Notes: a model not told the origin generated them from the sequence alone. Positions 24,178 through 33,921 are shown, counted from the first letter of the stretch. The stretch: DNA of 64,000 nt from Desulfonatronum thiodismutans (GCF_000717475.1 NZ_JPIK01000010.1:1-64000), one strand, 5' to 3'. Program-made: numbers and translations.

Positions 24178-25176
24178 ATGTTGAAAATTCACTATGAAAA
24201 GTATTTCTCAGAGAGCTTTAATTTACTTATCTTTCAAGAGAAATCAAATGATATACTTACTGGGGAATTAATTTCAAAATGTCAAAAAAAAAGTAAGTTT
24301 TTAATAAAAAATGGGATTCCAAGGTTTGTTTCCGGAAGTAATTATGCAAGCAACTTTGGATTACAATGGAATAAGTATAAATCAACCCAGTTAGACAGTT
24401 TTTCTGGATTGTCTTTAACCGCAAATCGTTTTTGGAAGAATACAAAGTGGGACCAAACAGGGCTTGCAGGAAAGACTGTACTAGAAGTTGGGGCGGGAGC
24501 TGGCAGGTTTACTGAGATTTTATTGCAATCAGGCGCAAGTGTTGTTAGTTTTGACTATAGTGATGCAGTTGACGCGTGCTATGACAACAATCAGGGTAAG
24601 GGGGATCTTTTTTTATTTCAAGGCGATGTTTACGACATCCCTTTTCCGGACAGCTACTTTGATTATGTGTTTTGTTATGGTGTTCTGCAACACACACCAT
24701 ATCCAGAAGCTGCATACAAAGCAATTTTTTCAAAACTAAAAAATGGTGGTAAAATCTCAATAGACTACTATAGAAAAATGGATAGACCTACTCCATGGTC
24801 AACACCAAAATATTTTTGGCGCCCAGTTACTGCAAAAATGAACCCAGGAAAATTATTGAAAATTATTCATTTTTATATTCCTTTGTATCTGCCAATAGAT
24901 ACAGTAATTAAAAAAATCCCAAAAATCGGTGAAAGGTTGTCAGCGTTGATCCCTATCCCATGCTGGAATTATCTCGACATTGGCCTGAGTAAAAAACAAC
25001 GCTTGGAATGGGCTATAATGGATACTTTTGACGCTTTAGGAGCTAGATTTGATACTCCGAAAACGTTGGAGGAGGTTAAAGAAATGGTTTCTTTGGAAGG
25101 AAGTTGCGCTGTTGATGTGTTTTATGGAAGTAATGGCATTGTTGCAAATTCAAGTAAAATTGTGATTAGTAATTAA
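24178..25176 (+). CDS. SAM-dependent methyltransferase with N-terminal Trm112-like segment
   Basis: 332 residues. The first 55 residues (NDILTGELISKCQKK, FLIKNGIPRFV) resemble the Trm112-like beta element seen before methyltransferase domains. Motif I is KTVLEVGAGAGRFTEILL near 103, with FDYSDAVDACYDN and FDYVFCYGVLQHTPYPEAAY as later motifs. It ends with a C-terminal helix-rich extension. It lies seven bases after the kinase gene and before asnB. Probable role is methylation of a glycan sugar; acceptor unknown. Confidence 0.85.
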   Translation: MLKIHYEKYFSESFNLLIFQEKSNDILTGELISKCQKKSKFLIKNGIPRFVSGSNYASNFGLQWNKYKSTQLDSFSGLSLTANRFWKNTKWDQTGLAGKTVLEVGAGAGRFTEILLQSGASVVSFDYSDAVDACYDNNQGKGDLFLFQGDVYDIPFPDSYFDYVFCYGVLQHTPYPEAAYKAIFSKLKNGGKISIDYYRKMDRPTPWSTPKYFWRPVTAKMNPGKLLKIIHFYIPLYLPIDTVIKKIPKIGERLSALIPIPCWNYLDIGLSKKQRLEWAIMDTFDALGARFDTPKTLEEVKEMVSLEGSCAVDVFYGSNGIVANSSKIVISN

Positions 25177-25227
25177 GTTTTGCCATTTTTCAATAATTTT
25201 AATATTTTTATATGGTTGTATCGTAAA

Positions 25228-27138
25228 ATGTGTGGGATCGTCGGATATACGGGACTGGATGAAGGGTCATTTCTTCAGCGGATGAACCAGGTTCAGCGCC
25301 ATCGTGGACCTGATGATGCCGGTGAGTATTGGGATGCGGAAGCTCGTGTCGGATTGGCGATGCGTCGTTTGAGCATCGTGGACATCCAAGGGGGACGCCA
25401 ACCCATGATGTCCGGAGATCATTCATGTAGTATCGTTTTCAATGGTGAGATATTCAATGCTCCTGAATTACGTAAAGATTTGGAGTTTTCGGGTGTCCGG
25501 TTTGCAACCGACCACTCTGACACGGAAGTGATTCTTCGCCTGTATGAAACTGAGGGGCTTGCATCGGTAGAGAAATTGAACGGAATGTTTGCGTTTGTCA
25601 TTTATGACAAGCGGAGACAATGTATTGTGGGGGCGCGGGATCCTTTTGGCATCAAGCCTTTATACCTGCATCAACATGGCCAAGGCATTGCTTGGGCATC
25701 AGAACTCAAATCCCTGATGGTTTTACCAACATTTTCCAGGGACCTGGATGCGCGTGCCGTTCAGGAGTATTTAGGCTTGCAGTATGTACCACAAGAGCGG
25801 TCGATATTCGCATGCGTGAGAAAACTACGCCCTGGACACCTTTTTTCGTATTCCCTCGCAACCGCTGACTTGGATATCAAGGCCTACTATCAACTGCCGT
25901 TCAGCACTTCCAATCCCGAAGATTCAATTGTCCAACCCGAGATCATGCGCGAGCGTTTCAGGGTGGCCGTCAACCGATGGCATCTTTCCGATGTCCCAGT
26001 GGCGTGCAGTCTCTCGGGAGGGGTTGACTCCGCTGCCGTGGTGGCCGCACTTTCCCTGAGCGGGCATAAGGTGAGGACATACTCCCTGGGGTTTAGCCAT
26101 CAAGACGATCAAACCATAAATGAGACTGTTGAGGCCCGCCAGGTTGCTGAATTGTATGCAACTGATCATCATGAGATTATTCTGGAGGTTGATGACCTTA
26201 TTGATTCGTTGGAGGACATGGTCTGGCACCTTGATGAGCCATACGGGGGCGGTTTGCCGTCCTGGTATGTCTTTCGCGAGATGGGGCGAGATGTCAAAGT
26301 TGCTATGACAGGAGTCGGCGGGGATGAATTGTTTTCCAATTACAACAAGTTTTGCGCTCTGGAGACAAGGCCGCATTTCGCATTGGCAATGAAACTCCGC
26401 GAAATGGGGTTGGGGATTCATTCCGTTCTAAGCCTTGCTTCGTATGGATTGTTGGCAGCGAAGAAATTGTTGCATGCACATCATGGCGTGACGGGCCTTC
26501 GCACCATTCATGAATTGACGGATGCGCCGGTTTTCTGGAGCCATCCTTTTGGAATAACCTATCCTACGGCACACGGGAAGGGCTATAATGAACGTGTCGC
26601 TGTACAGCAGCCTGGCCCACTTTCAGCAGGAAGAGAGGTGTTGGAACGAACCGCGGATGAGTATTCTCATTTGGACTTGAGGGACCGATGTGCTGCGGTG
26701 GACTTCAATAATCAATTACCGGATGAATTTTTGCAGATGACGGATCGCTTTTCCATGGCGCATTCAGTCGAAGCCCGGACGCCATTCTTGGACAAGGATT
26801 TTGTGGGTTATGTCCTTGGCATTCCATCCGACATCCGCCTAACTCCGCATACACCCAAAGCGCTTTTCAAGGCCGCTGTTGAGCCTTGGTTGCCGGCAGG
26901 TTTCACCAAGATCCGAAAGCGTGGCTTTGTCATTCCAGCAGCTAGATGGTTACAAGGACCACTAAAACGGCTAGCCGAGGAATTGTTTGATGAACATGAA
27001 CTAAAAACTGATGGATATATCCGTTCGGATTTCAGGGAAGTTTTTTTTGATCCACTCCTCGAAGGTCAGACAAAATTGACCGAAACCGTCTGGACAGCAT
27101 TCATGTTTCGGCTGTGGCAAAAAAGGTTTTTGATGTGA
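25228..27138 (+). CDS. asnB: Asparagine synthase-like amidotransferase, copy 1
   Basis: 636 residues. The start at 25228 is required because Cys2 of MCGIVGYTG is the glutaminase nucleophile; the upstream in-frame extension lacks this logic. Residues 1-210 are the class II glutaminase (VQRHRGPDDAGEYW, FNGEIFN). Residues about 230-600 are the ATP-pyrophosphatase with SLSGGVDSAAVVAAL (about 260) and GVGGDELFSNY. In polysaccharide loci such enzymes commonly amidate uronic-acid carboxyls rather than aspartate. It is higher in GC than the genes before it. Confidence 0.88.
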   Translation: MCGIVGYTGLDEGSFLQRMNQVQRHRGPDDAGEYWDAEARVGLAMRRLSIVDIQGGRQPMMSGDHSCSIVFNGEIFNAPELRKDLEFSGVRFATDHSDTEVILRLYETEGLASVEKLNGMFAFVIYDKRRQCIVGARDPFGIKPLYLHQHGQGIAWASELKSLMVLPTFSRDLDARAVQEYLGLQYVPQERSIFACVRKLRPGHLFSYSLATADLDIKAYYQLPFSTSNPEDSIVQPEIMRERFRVAVNRWHLSDVPVACSLSGGVDSAAVVAALSLSGHKVRTYSLGFSHQDDQTINETVEARQVAELYATDHHEIILEVDDLIDSLEDMVWHLDEPYGGGLPSWYVFREMGRDVKVAMTGVGGDELFSNYNKFCALETRPHFALAMKLREMGLGIHSVLSLASYGLLAAKKLLHAHHGVTGLRTIHELTDAPVFWSHPFGITYPTAHGKGYNERVAVQQPGPLSAGREVLERTADEYSHLDLRDRCAAVDFNNQLPDEFLQMTDRFSMAHSVEARTPFLDKDFVGYVLGIPSDIRLTPHTPKALFKAAVEPWLPAGFTKIRKRGFVIPAARWLQGPLKRLAEELFDEHELKTDGYIRSDFREVFFDPLLEGQTKLTETVWTAFMFRLWQKRFLM

Positions 27139-27200
27139 AAACTGAATTAATACTTTCGCTCATCTGTCTTCCGCACATACATTCTTTTTTTGGGTGATTC

Positions 27201-28466
27201 ATGCGAATTTGTCATATTTCATATAGCGATGGCCCGTTTGGTGCTGGGCGGAGTGCATATCAACTGCATCATCAATTATGCAGGCATGGAATTGATTCAA
27301 TTTTTTTTACAAAAAAGAAGACGTCTTCGGATAAAACGGTAATATCTTTTAATCAATCAAATAGCATTGTGGCAAACATTCGGCGTAATTACTATATAAA
27401 GAAATATAATAATGAAATAATAAGTAACGATTTTGAATCAAACAAAAAAAAATTCGAAATAATGAGTTTTCATCATCATGTTTTGGATACAAGAGATGTT
27501 TTACGTCAGATACCAAAAGCGGATATTTACTGCTTGCATTGGGTAGCTCGTTTTTTCGATGTGCGAATAATTCAAAGACTATCAGGTATTGCGCCAGTCA
27601 TTTGGCGTCTTTGCGATATGAATCCTCTAACTGGCGGGTGTCACTATAGCAATGGTTGTATTCGTTTTTGTAGTCAATGTGGTGCATGTCCTGCGCTGGG
27701 TAGCAACAATGAATTCGACATTTCAAGGATTTCTTGGAAATATATTGCAGCGGCATTGCAAGAAATTATACCTAATCGATTTTTATGGCTGGCTCAAAGC
27801 CAATGGGTTGCTGATCTAGTTCGTAACCATCCAGTTGCTTCGTTGTTCCCTGTGCACCTTGTTAGAAACGGTGTTGATATTAATATATTTTTTCCTAGAG
27901 ACAAAGCTATAGTTAGGAAATCGCTTGGATTACCTATTAATAGCTTTATTATTTTGTTTATTAATGACTCATCTGGGAAAACAGCTCGAAAAGGTTCGCA
28001 TTTTCTGGAGGGTATTGCAAGAAAGCTGAAGGGTATTGATAATTTACATTTCATCTGCATGGGTAGTGAAAGTATTCCTAACATTCCAAAAAAATTTCCG
28101 ATTACTAACTTTGGGAGACAATATTATAGCCTTTGGGTATCATTGATAATGAACTCTGCGGACATTTTAATCTTTCCATCGATGGAGGACAATTGCCCCA
28201 ATGTTGTTCTAGAAAGTATGGCATCAGGAACAGTTGTTGTTGGATGGGATATTTTGGGTGTCAAAGAGCTGATCCAGGATGAGATTACTGGTCTTATCGC
28301 AACTAATTTCAATTTGGATGATTTTGTAACTAAGATTAAATTCCTATACGATAATTGTGAGGCTAGACAGCGTATTGCTCACGATGCTTGGGAATATATC
28401 AAGGTTTATAGAAATCGCAATGTACAGGTAGATGAGTTTTTGGGATTAGTGAAAAAAATATTGTAG
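27201..28466 (+). CDS. Glycosyltransferase family 4
   Basis: 421 residues. The GT-B start ICHISYSDGPFGAGRSAYQL is typical of a retaining glycosyltransferase. A Cys-rich insert CHYSNGCIRFCSQCGACPAL (about 148-168) could bind a metal and is known in a subset of GT4 enzymes that show a GGC-Y---C--C--CP pattern. The C-terminal donor-binding part has PSMEDNCPNVVLESMASGTV. AT-rich. It probably adds one sugar to the repeat unit. Confidence 0.85.
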   Translation: MRICHISYSDGPFGAGRSAYQLHHQLCRHGIDSIFFTKKKTSSDKTVISFNQSNSIVANIRRNYYIKKYNNEIISNDFESNKKKFEIMSFHHHVLDTRDVLRQIPKADIYCLHWVARFFDVRIIQRLSGIAPVIWRLCDMNPLTGGCHYSNGCIRFCSQCGACPALGSNNEFDISRISWKYIAAALQEIIPNRFLWLAQSQWVADLVRNHPVASLFPVHLVRNGVDINIFFPRDKAIVRKSLGLPINSFIILFINDSSGKTARKGSHFLEGIARKLKGIDNLHFICMGSESIPNIPKKFPITNFGRQYYSLWVSLIMNSADILIFPSMEDNCPNVVLESMASGTVVVGWDILGVKELIQDEITGLIATNFNLDDFVTKIKFLYDNCEARQRIAHDAWEYIKVYRNRNVQVDEFLGLVKKIL

Positions 28467-28485
28467 GCGTGGAGAGGAACAAAAC

Positions 28486-29235
28486 TTGAACACCGATTTT
28501 TTACTTCTCTCCATCATCACCGTCTGCCTCAATGAAAGCGACCGCATTGAGCAGACGGCGCAATCAATCGTCAATCAAACATGTCAGGACTTTGAATGGA
28601 TCGTCATTGACGGCGGATCGACGGACGGCACGCTGGAGGTTTTGGAAAAATATCGAGATAGGATGCAGGTATTCCTCTCCGAAAAGGATGGAGGTGTCTA
28701 CCATGCCATGAACAAGGGGATAGATCTGGCACGCGGAGAGTATTGTCTGTTCATGAACGGCGGGGACAAGTTGTATGATGAACATGCTCTCAAGAATTTT
28801 TTTGATTTTGAAGAGAAGGCTGACATTAATTATGGCGGAATTGTTGAAGTAAGAAGGAGTAGTGTTAAAATTTTTAAGTACGCTCAGCCAATTATGAATG
28901 CTAAAGATTTTTGGTATCGAAGTACACTTCCTCATCAGGCGTGCTTTATCCGCACTAATTTATTTTTGAGTTGTGGTAATTATGACACAAGCTATTCGCT
29001 AATTGCCGACCGTGATTTTTTTGTGCGTGCATTTTTCAATTATAACGCTAAGTTGCAACATATGCCGTTTATTGTATCATTTTTTTACTTTGACGGATTA
29101 ACTGCCAAGTATAAGAAAACGAAATATTTCAAGAGAGAAGTTAAAAGATTTCGCAATAATCATTTTGGGTATATATTTAGCGTCAGATATTATACTAATG
29201 TATTTATTAGCAAGATAATTGGTCGCTCAATTTGA
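28486..29235 (+). CDS. Glycosyltransferase family 2
   Basis: 249 residues from a TTG start at 28486 with GGAGAGG nine bases upstream. The GT-A fold is shown by SIITVCLNESDRIEQTAQSI, DFEWIVIDGGSTDGTLEVL, and KDGGVYHAMNKGIDLARGEY with GGDKLYDE replacing the DXD. WcaA/WcaE-type inverting transferases have this pattern. It lies 19 bases after the previous glycosyltransferase and shares its low GC content toward the 3' end. Confidence 0.87.
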   Translation: MNTDFLLLSIITVCLNESDRIEQTAQSIVNQTCQDFEWIVIDGGSTDGTLEVLEKYRDRMQVFLSEKDGGVYHAMNKGIDLARGEYCLFMNGGDKLYDEHALKNFFDFEEKADINYGGIVEVRRSSVKIFKYAQPIMNAKDFWYRSTLPHQACFIRTNLFLSCGNYDTSYSLIADRDFFVRAFFNYNAKLQHMPFIVSFFYFDGLTAKYKKTKYFKREVKRFRNNHFGYIFSVRYYTNVFISKIIGRSI

Positions 29236-29275
29236 AATGTTTATTGTATTGATTTTAATTTAGGGTGTCATTATT

Positions 29276-30160
29276 ATGAGTAATTTTTCAAATATCACTT
29301 TTGATAAGAAAAACTCGAAAATTGTGCTTATCATTGTTTATATTGGGAAAGCTCCTTTTTGGATGCCTGCTTTTCTTTTATCATGTGGGTATTGTTCTGA
29401 CATCCAGTGGTTTATATACACTGATATAGATAGACCAGCTTGCTGTCCACGGAATGTTCACTTTATTCCGATGGATTTGGAGAAGTTTAATGCTCTTGTA
29501 TCAAATAAATTGAATATGAACGTTCGAGTACATCATGATTTTACATATAAAATTGCTGACTTTAAATCTGCCTACGGTGTAATTTTTGAGGACGATATTC
29601 TTCCATTTTCTTTCTGGGGGCATTGCGATTTAGATATTGTTTGGGGGAGGATTGAAAGATTTATTTATCAAGAGTTGCTGAATAGCTATGATATTATTAC
29701 ATCGCGTGTTGGTCGCATATCTGGACATTTTTGTCTTTTTCGAAATACTCCCGTGATTAATTCTACCTATAAATGGATACCAACTGTTTCACAATATTAT
29801 TCTGATTTTTCAAATTACTCAGGCGTTGATGAAGACCATATCACCGACTACCTGCACGTGCACAACAATCCAAATTGGATCGTTCGTATGAAGCAGGCGA
29901 TAATGGGTAAACAACCCGTGCGACCGCGGGTGTATTGGGACAAGGTGTTGGCCCCAATCGGAGCGCATCAGCGTACCATGGGGCAAGGCACTGATCGCTG
30001 TTGGTGGTGGAAAGAAGGGAAAACGTATGACTCAGATGGACAGGAGATGATGTATCTGCACTTCCATAAGATCAAGCAGACCATGAAGAGCATTAATTTC
30101 GGGTACGGGGACAGGCCCAAGGAATTCATGATCACCAGGGATGGCATTTTTGCTCCGTGA
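29276..30160 (+). CDS. DUF6625-type putative glycosyltransferase
   Basis: 294 residues. The segments KIVLIIVYIGKAPFWMPAFL, YKIADFKSAYGVIFEDDI and FSFWGHCDLDIVWGRIERFI are typical of a GT-A-like family (DUF6625) found in capsule and O-antigen clusters. DLD within HCDLDIV is a likely nucleotide-sugar metal site. The last third has a charged tail (WDKVLAPIGAHQRT). Function is inferred from family context; no member is firmly characterised to my knowledge. Confidence 0.72.
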   Translation: MSNFSNITFDKKNSKIVLIIVYIGKAPFWMPAFLLSCGYCSDIQWFIYTDIDRPACCPRNVHFIPMDLEKFNALVSNKLNMNVRVHHDFTYKIADFKSAYGVIFEDDILPFSFWGHCDLDIVWGRIERFIYQELLNSYDIITSRVGRISGHFCLFRNTPVINSTYKWIPTVSQYYSDFSNYSGVDEDHITDYLHVHNNPNWIVRMKQAIMGKQPVRPRVYWDKVLAPIGAHQRTMGQGTDRCWWWKEGKTYDSDGQEMMYLHFHKIKQTMKSINFGYGDRPKEFMITRDGIFAP

Positions 30161-30233
30161 CGTATCAAGGTGAATCAGGATTGAAAATTGAACCGCCTGC
30201 TTTTCATCCTACCTTGAGTAACCACCGGGAGCG

Positions 30234-30780
30234 GGTGGTTAAAGATTGTTTTACCACGGAGGACACGGAGGGCACGGAGGGAGAGGGTTTTTAACGCTTC
30301 GCGTAGAATATCTCTGTGTCCTCTGTGATCTCCAGCGCAGCGGGTGGTTAAAGATTGTTTTACCACGGAGGACACGGAGGGCACGGAGGAAGAGGGGTCT
30401 TAACGCTTCGCGTAATATACCTCTGTGTCCCCTGTGACCTCCAGCGCAGCGGGTGGTGAAGATTGTTTTACCACGGAGGGCACGGAGGAAGAGGGGTCTT
30501 AACGCTTCGCGTAATATACCTCTGTGTCCCCTGTGACCTCCAGCGCAGCGGGTGGTGAAGATTGTTTTACCACGGAGGGCACGGAGGGAGAGGTTTTTTA
30601 ACGCTTCGCGTAGAATATCTCTGTGTCCTCTGTGATCTCCAGCGCAGCGGGTGGTGAAGATTATTTTACCACGGAGGGCACGGAGGGAGAGGTTTTTTAA
30701 CGCTTCGCGTAGAATATCTCTGTGTCCTCTGTGATCTCCAGCGCAGCGGGTGGTGAAGATTGTTTTACCACGGGGGAGAG
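30234..30780. repeat. Array of six CACGGAG palindromic repeats
   Basis: Units start with ACCACGGAGG at 30253, 30362, 30470, 30569, 30668 and a truncated one at 30768, a spacing of 99-109 bases. Each has a left arm rich in CACGGAGG, a middle AACGCTTCGCGTA, and a right arm CTCTGTGTCCTCTGTG, then CCAGCGCAGCGGGTGGT. Left and right arms are complementary, so each unit can fold back. The long minus-strand reading frame across the array is repeat-encoded, not a gene. The gap from 30161 to 30877 holds nothing else but a further short repeat (CGCTTCGCTCAAGACGCAGG, 30803-30822). Confidence 0.92.
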
Positions 30781-30877
30781 GGTGGCGAAGTGCTGAACCG
30801 CCCGCTTCGCTCAAGACGCAGGTTACGCAAAGAAGAGATGTTTTTGTCTAACGATGGGAAAATAAGGAGATAATTCC

Positions 30878-31942
30878 ATGTATAGCGTGTTGATTTACGG
30901 CGCCGGCTCCATAGGCAACCATTTGGCTTATGCCTGCCGCTGCAAAGGCTGGCGAGTGACCATCGTGGATATTGATCCCGAGGCATTACGGCGGACAAAA
31001 GAGGAGATTTACCCTGTCAGATATGGCCGATGGGATGAAGGGATAGCGCTGGTCTCCTCTGCGGGTGTTGACGAGGTTTTGCCGGACGTGGTTATCATCG
31101 GCACCCCTCCGGACACGCACATGACTATAGCCCTGGAGGCCCTCCAGAAAAGAACCCCCAAGGTGCTCTTGATTGAAAAACCGCTGTGCACGCCGGACTT
31201 GAAGGGATACGCGGAACTCGCTGCAGCTACGAGAAAGGCCGAAACAGTCGTCTTGACAGGGTATAATCATGTCCATACACGAAACACGCGCGAAGCGGAG
31301 AACGTATTGCGCAACGGGGACATCGGAAACCCTTTGTCGATCTCAGTTCGTTGGTTGGAGCACTGGGGCGGGATATTTGCTGCCCATCCATGGCTGAGCG
31401 GCCCAGCGGATACGTACCTGGGCTTTTCTGCTCTCGGCGGCGGGGCCTGCGGGGAGCATTCCCACGGCATCAATCTGTTTCAGCATTTTGCCAGGATACT
31501 TGGCGTCGGTCGGATTGCCGAGCTTTCCTGCACCATGGACAGGGTCCGGCAGGGGGAAGCGGATTTTGACCGCAACTGTCTGATCAACGTGACTCTGGAA
31601 TCCGGTTTGGTGGGCAGCATTGCCCAGGATGTGATCACCAGCCCGGCGGTGAAAACCCTGCGCGTCCAGGGAGAAAAGGGCTTTTTGGAATGGTATGCGA
31701 ACTACCGGGGGGGCAATGATGCCGTGGTGTGGGGCGTTGACGGGCAGGAACCGCGGGAGATTCTGATTCCTCGAAAGCGTCCTGACGACTTTACCGGCGA
31801 AATTGATGAGGTCGAGGCTGTTTTGCAAGGCAAAAGCAGCGGGGCGTCCTTGTCCCTGGAAGCTGGCTATGAGACCATGCAGGTTATCGCGGCGGCGTAT
31901 CGTTCGCATGAATTGAAAAAGACCGTTCAGGTGGAGTATTAA
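30878..31942 (+). CDS. Gfo/Idh/MocA-family oxidoreductase
   Basis: 354 residues. The Rossmann start VLIYGAGSIGNHLAYACRCK has G8-x-G10-x2-G13; the family's EKP motif appears as LLIEKPLCTPD near residue 100. HSHGINLFQHFARILG in the second domain provides the usual catalytic His region. It is an NAD(P)-dependent sugar oxidoreductase. With the NeuB-cupin enzyme, HAD phosphatase and cytidylyltransferase downstream it may form a ulosonic-acid pathway, for example by oxidising a sugar before a transamination or epimerisation. Repeats flank it on both sides. Confidence 0.87.
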   Translation: MYSVLIYGAGSIGNHLAYACRCKGWRVTIVDIDPEALRRTKEEIYPVRYGRWDEGIALVSSAGVDEVLPDVVIIGTPPDTHMTIALEALQKRTPKVLLIEKPLCTPDLKGYAELAAATRKAETVVLTGYNHVHTRNTREAENVLRNGDIGNPLSISVRWLEHWGGIFAAHPWLSGPADTYLGFSALGGGACGEHSHGINLFQHFARILGVGRIAELSCTMDRVRQGEADFDRNCLINVTLESGLVGSIAQDVITSPAVKTLRVQGEKGFLEWYANYRGGNDAVVWGVDGQEPREILIPRKRPDDFTGEIDEVEAVLQGKSSGASLSLEAGYETMQVIAAAYRSHELKKTVQVEY

Positions 31943-31943
31943 G

Positions 31944-32190
31944 GCTTATCCGGCTGGAGCGTATTTATGAAAATTGAACCGCTCGCTTCGCTTAAGACGC
32001 AGGGTACGCCAAGAAGAGTTGTTTTCCTTTGCGACCTTGGCGTCTTGAGTGACCAACGGGAACGGGCGGTAAGATTTTTTTTACCACGGAGGACACGGAG
32101 GGCACGGAGGAAGAGGGGGGGGAATAGGCCGCTTTGCGGCTTATTCGCTCTGTGATCTCTGTGACCTCGAGCGTAGCGGGTGGTAAGAAT
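31944..32190. repeat. Composite palindromic repeat block
   Basis: Two repeat types lie in tandem. The first (about 31947-32060) contains TCCGGCTGGAGCG, TTGAACCGCTCGCTTCGCTT and an AAGACGCAGG...GGCGTCTTGAG inverted pair. The second (about 32081-32190) is a CACGGAG palindrome with CCGCTTTGCGG at its tip. The first type recurs at 35449-35520 with the same TCCGGCTGGAGCG start. The rest of the gap to 32241 has no gene. Confidence 0.85.
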
Positions 32191-32241
32191 ATTTGCATCG
32201 GAACAGGCATGGGACAAACCCACCAATCGTTGAGGCAAGAT

Positions 32242-32763
32242 ATGCCTGAATCTCAGTTGACTGAAATCATCCAGACCAAGATATACTTCATTCGTGGCCA
32301 TAAAGTCATGCTGGATACTGACATTGCCGAAATTTACGGTGTGGAAACCAAGCGCATCAATGAAGCCGTCAGGAATAATCCTGAGAAATTTCCTGAGGAT
32401 TTTTATTTTGAGCTAAGCCCTGAAGAGCAGGACTCTTTAAGGTCGAATTTTTCGACCTTAAAAAAAGGCCGGGGACGTCACAGCAAGTATCCACCGAAAG
32501 CTTTTACCGAGCATGGTGTGTATATGCTGGCGACCATCCTGAAGAGTCCGGTTGCTACACAGGTTACCGTGGCCATCATGCGCGCCTTTGTATCCCTGCG
32601 CACTTTTACCTATACCTATGGACAAATAGTGAATAAGCTCAATGAGCTGGATGGCAAAGTATCTGATCATGACGACGTGCTTAAAAAGATCATTCAGGCA
32701 TTGTCAGATTTGGTTCAGCAATCACAGCCTGAAGAAACGAAAAAGATTGGCTTTTTGTCGTAG
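32242..32763 (+). CDS. ORF6N domain protein, second copy
   Basis: 173 residues if started at the ATG 32242; MGQTHQ at 32209 is an alternative. The ORF6N core reads IYFIRGHKVMLDTDIAEIYG, VETKRINEAVRNNPEKFPED and AFTEHGVYMLATILKSP, then a coiled C-terminus (NKLNELDGKVSDHDDVLKKI). It is related to, but clearly divergent from, the protein at 2350-2889. It sits between two repeat blocks and interrupts the oxidoreductase-NeuB order, so it probably arrived with the repeats. Likely DNA-binding; role unknown. Confidence 0.85.
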   Translation: MPESQLTEIIQTKIYFIRGHKVMLDTDIAEIYGVETKRINEAVRNNPEKFPEDFYFELSPEEQDSLRSNFSTLKKGRGRHSKYPPKAFTEHGVYMLATILKSPVATQVTVAIMRAFVSLRTFTYTYGQIVNKLNELDGKVSDHDDVLKKIIQALSDLVQQSQPEETKKIGFLS

Positions 32764-32769
32764 GACCAT

Positions 32770-33245
32770 CTTCTAGCGGAGCGGGTGGTTAAGGACTTTT
32801 TTTACCACGGAGGACACGGAGAACACGGAGAAGGGTGTTTAACGCTTTGCGTTTTTATTCCTCTGTGACCTCTGTGAACTCTAGCGTAGCGGGTGGTGAG
32901 TTTTTTTAGCACGGAGGACACGAAGGGCACGGAGGAAGAGGGGTTTTAACGCTTCGCGTAGTATACCTCTGTGTCCTGTGTGTCCTCTGTGCCCTCCAGC
33001 GCAGCGGGTGGTTAAGGATTTTTTTTACCACGGAGGACACGGAAAACACGGAGGTAGAGGTTTTTAGCCGCTTCGCGGCAAAGATACTCTGTGTCCTCTG
33101 TGCCCTCCAGCGAAGCGGGTGGTTAAAGATTTTTTTTTTACCACGGAGGACACGGAGGGCACGGAGGAAGAGGGGTTTTAACGCTTCGCGTAGTATACCT
33201 CTGTGTCCTGTGTGTCCTCTGTGCCCTCCAGCGCAGCGGGTGTTT
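32770..33245. repeat. Four CACGGAG palindromic repeats
   Basis: Units begin near 32803, 32908, 33027 and 33140 with ACCACGGAGG or a variant and end CCAGCG(C/A)AGCGGGTGGT. Tips vary (AACGCTTCGCGTAGTATACC or AGCCGCTTCGCGGCAAAGAT), while arms are conserved. The last unit runs to within a few bases of the GxxExxY gene. Confidence 0.9.
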
Positions 33246-33250
33246 GAAAC

Positions 33251-33622
33251 ATGATTGAAAAGACATTGACCGAAAAGATCATTGGCGCGGCCATGGAGGT
33301 GCATAGCTACTGGGGGCCGGGGCTTGTGGAAAGCATTTATGAGAAAAGCTTGGCGCACGAATTGAGTCTTCGAAGGCTAAATGTCTACAGGCAAGTGCCA
33401 TTGAATCTGCGGTATAAAGAATTGGATTTGGACGATGACTTTCGCATTGATCTCATGGTCGAGGACAAGGTCATTGTCGAATTGAAGGCGATCAAGGAGC
33501 TTGCACCGATTCATGAGGCGCAGTTGCTGACATACATGAGACTCGCCCAGTACCGGGTGGGTTTGCTCATCAATTTCAACGTGTTGAAATTACGAGACGG
33601 CATCAGGCGTCTCGTTTTATAA
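33251..33622 (+). CDS. GxxExxY protein (PD-(D/E)XK-like)
   Basis: 123 residues. The family motif G24-L-V-E27-S-I-Y30 is in SYWGPGLVESIYEKSLAHEL, and the nuclease-like core is RIDLMVEDKVIVELKAIKEL, followed by INFNVLKLRDGIRRLV. The family is small, stand-alone and of unknown function, with a predicted PD-(D/E)XK fold. Repeats flank it on both sides, and the start codon lies six bases after a repeat unit, suggesting it travels with the repeat or was captured by it. Confidence 0.9.
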   Translation: MIEKTLTEKIIGAAMEVHSYWGPGLVESIYEKSLAHELSLRRLNVYRQVPLNLRYKELDLDDDFRIDLMVEDKVIVELKAIKELAPIHEAQLLTYMRLAQYRVGLLINFNVLKLRDGIRRLVL

Positions 33623-33624
33623 TT

Positions 33625-33795
33625 CTCCGTGCCCTCTGTGTCCTCCAGCGCAGCGGGTGGTGAAGAATGTTTTACCACGGAGGGCACGAAGGGCACGGAG
33701 GAAGAGTTTTTTTATAGCCGCTTCGCGGCAAAGATACTCTGTGTCCTCTGTGCCCTCTAGCGCAGCGGGTGGTGAAGATTGTTTTTACCACGGAG
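33625..33795. repeat. CACGGAG palindromic repeats (one full, two partial)
   Basis: A right half-unit (33625-33660), a full unit starting ACCACGGAGGGCACGAAGGG at 33673, and a left half-unit at 33787. The remaining bases to 33921 contain AGGAGATGC, the ribosome site for the following gene, and nothing else recognisable. Confidence 0.85.
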
Positions 33796-33921
33796 GAATC
33801 TTCCGCTGGAAAGATGCGGAAGCAAAAAGGCTTCACGCCTGTCGGCTGTTTTCATTAGCTTTTTGCATATTTCTGGCCACGTGCGCTTAAACCGGATGAG
33901 CCAGTAGTAAGGAGATGCATT

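Noticed and set aside
25180..25227. Longer N-terminus for the first AsnB
   Set aside because: It would bury the catalytic Cys2 of the glutaminase domain, which must be N-terminal after Met removal.
30251..30814. Minus-strand open frame of 187 codons across the repeat array
   Set aside because: It is made entirely of repeat units (recurring GDHRGHRDILREALK), so it reflects the palindromes, not a gene. The same holds for 32906-33358 and 35494-35950 on the minus strand.
30234..33795. CRISPR array
   Set aside because: Units are 99-109 bases apart, the intervening segments are themselves near-identical, and the units are imperfect palindromes scattered between genes; no cas gene is present.
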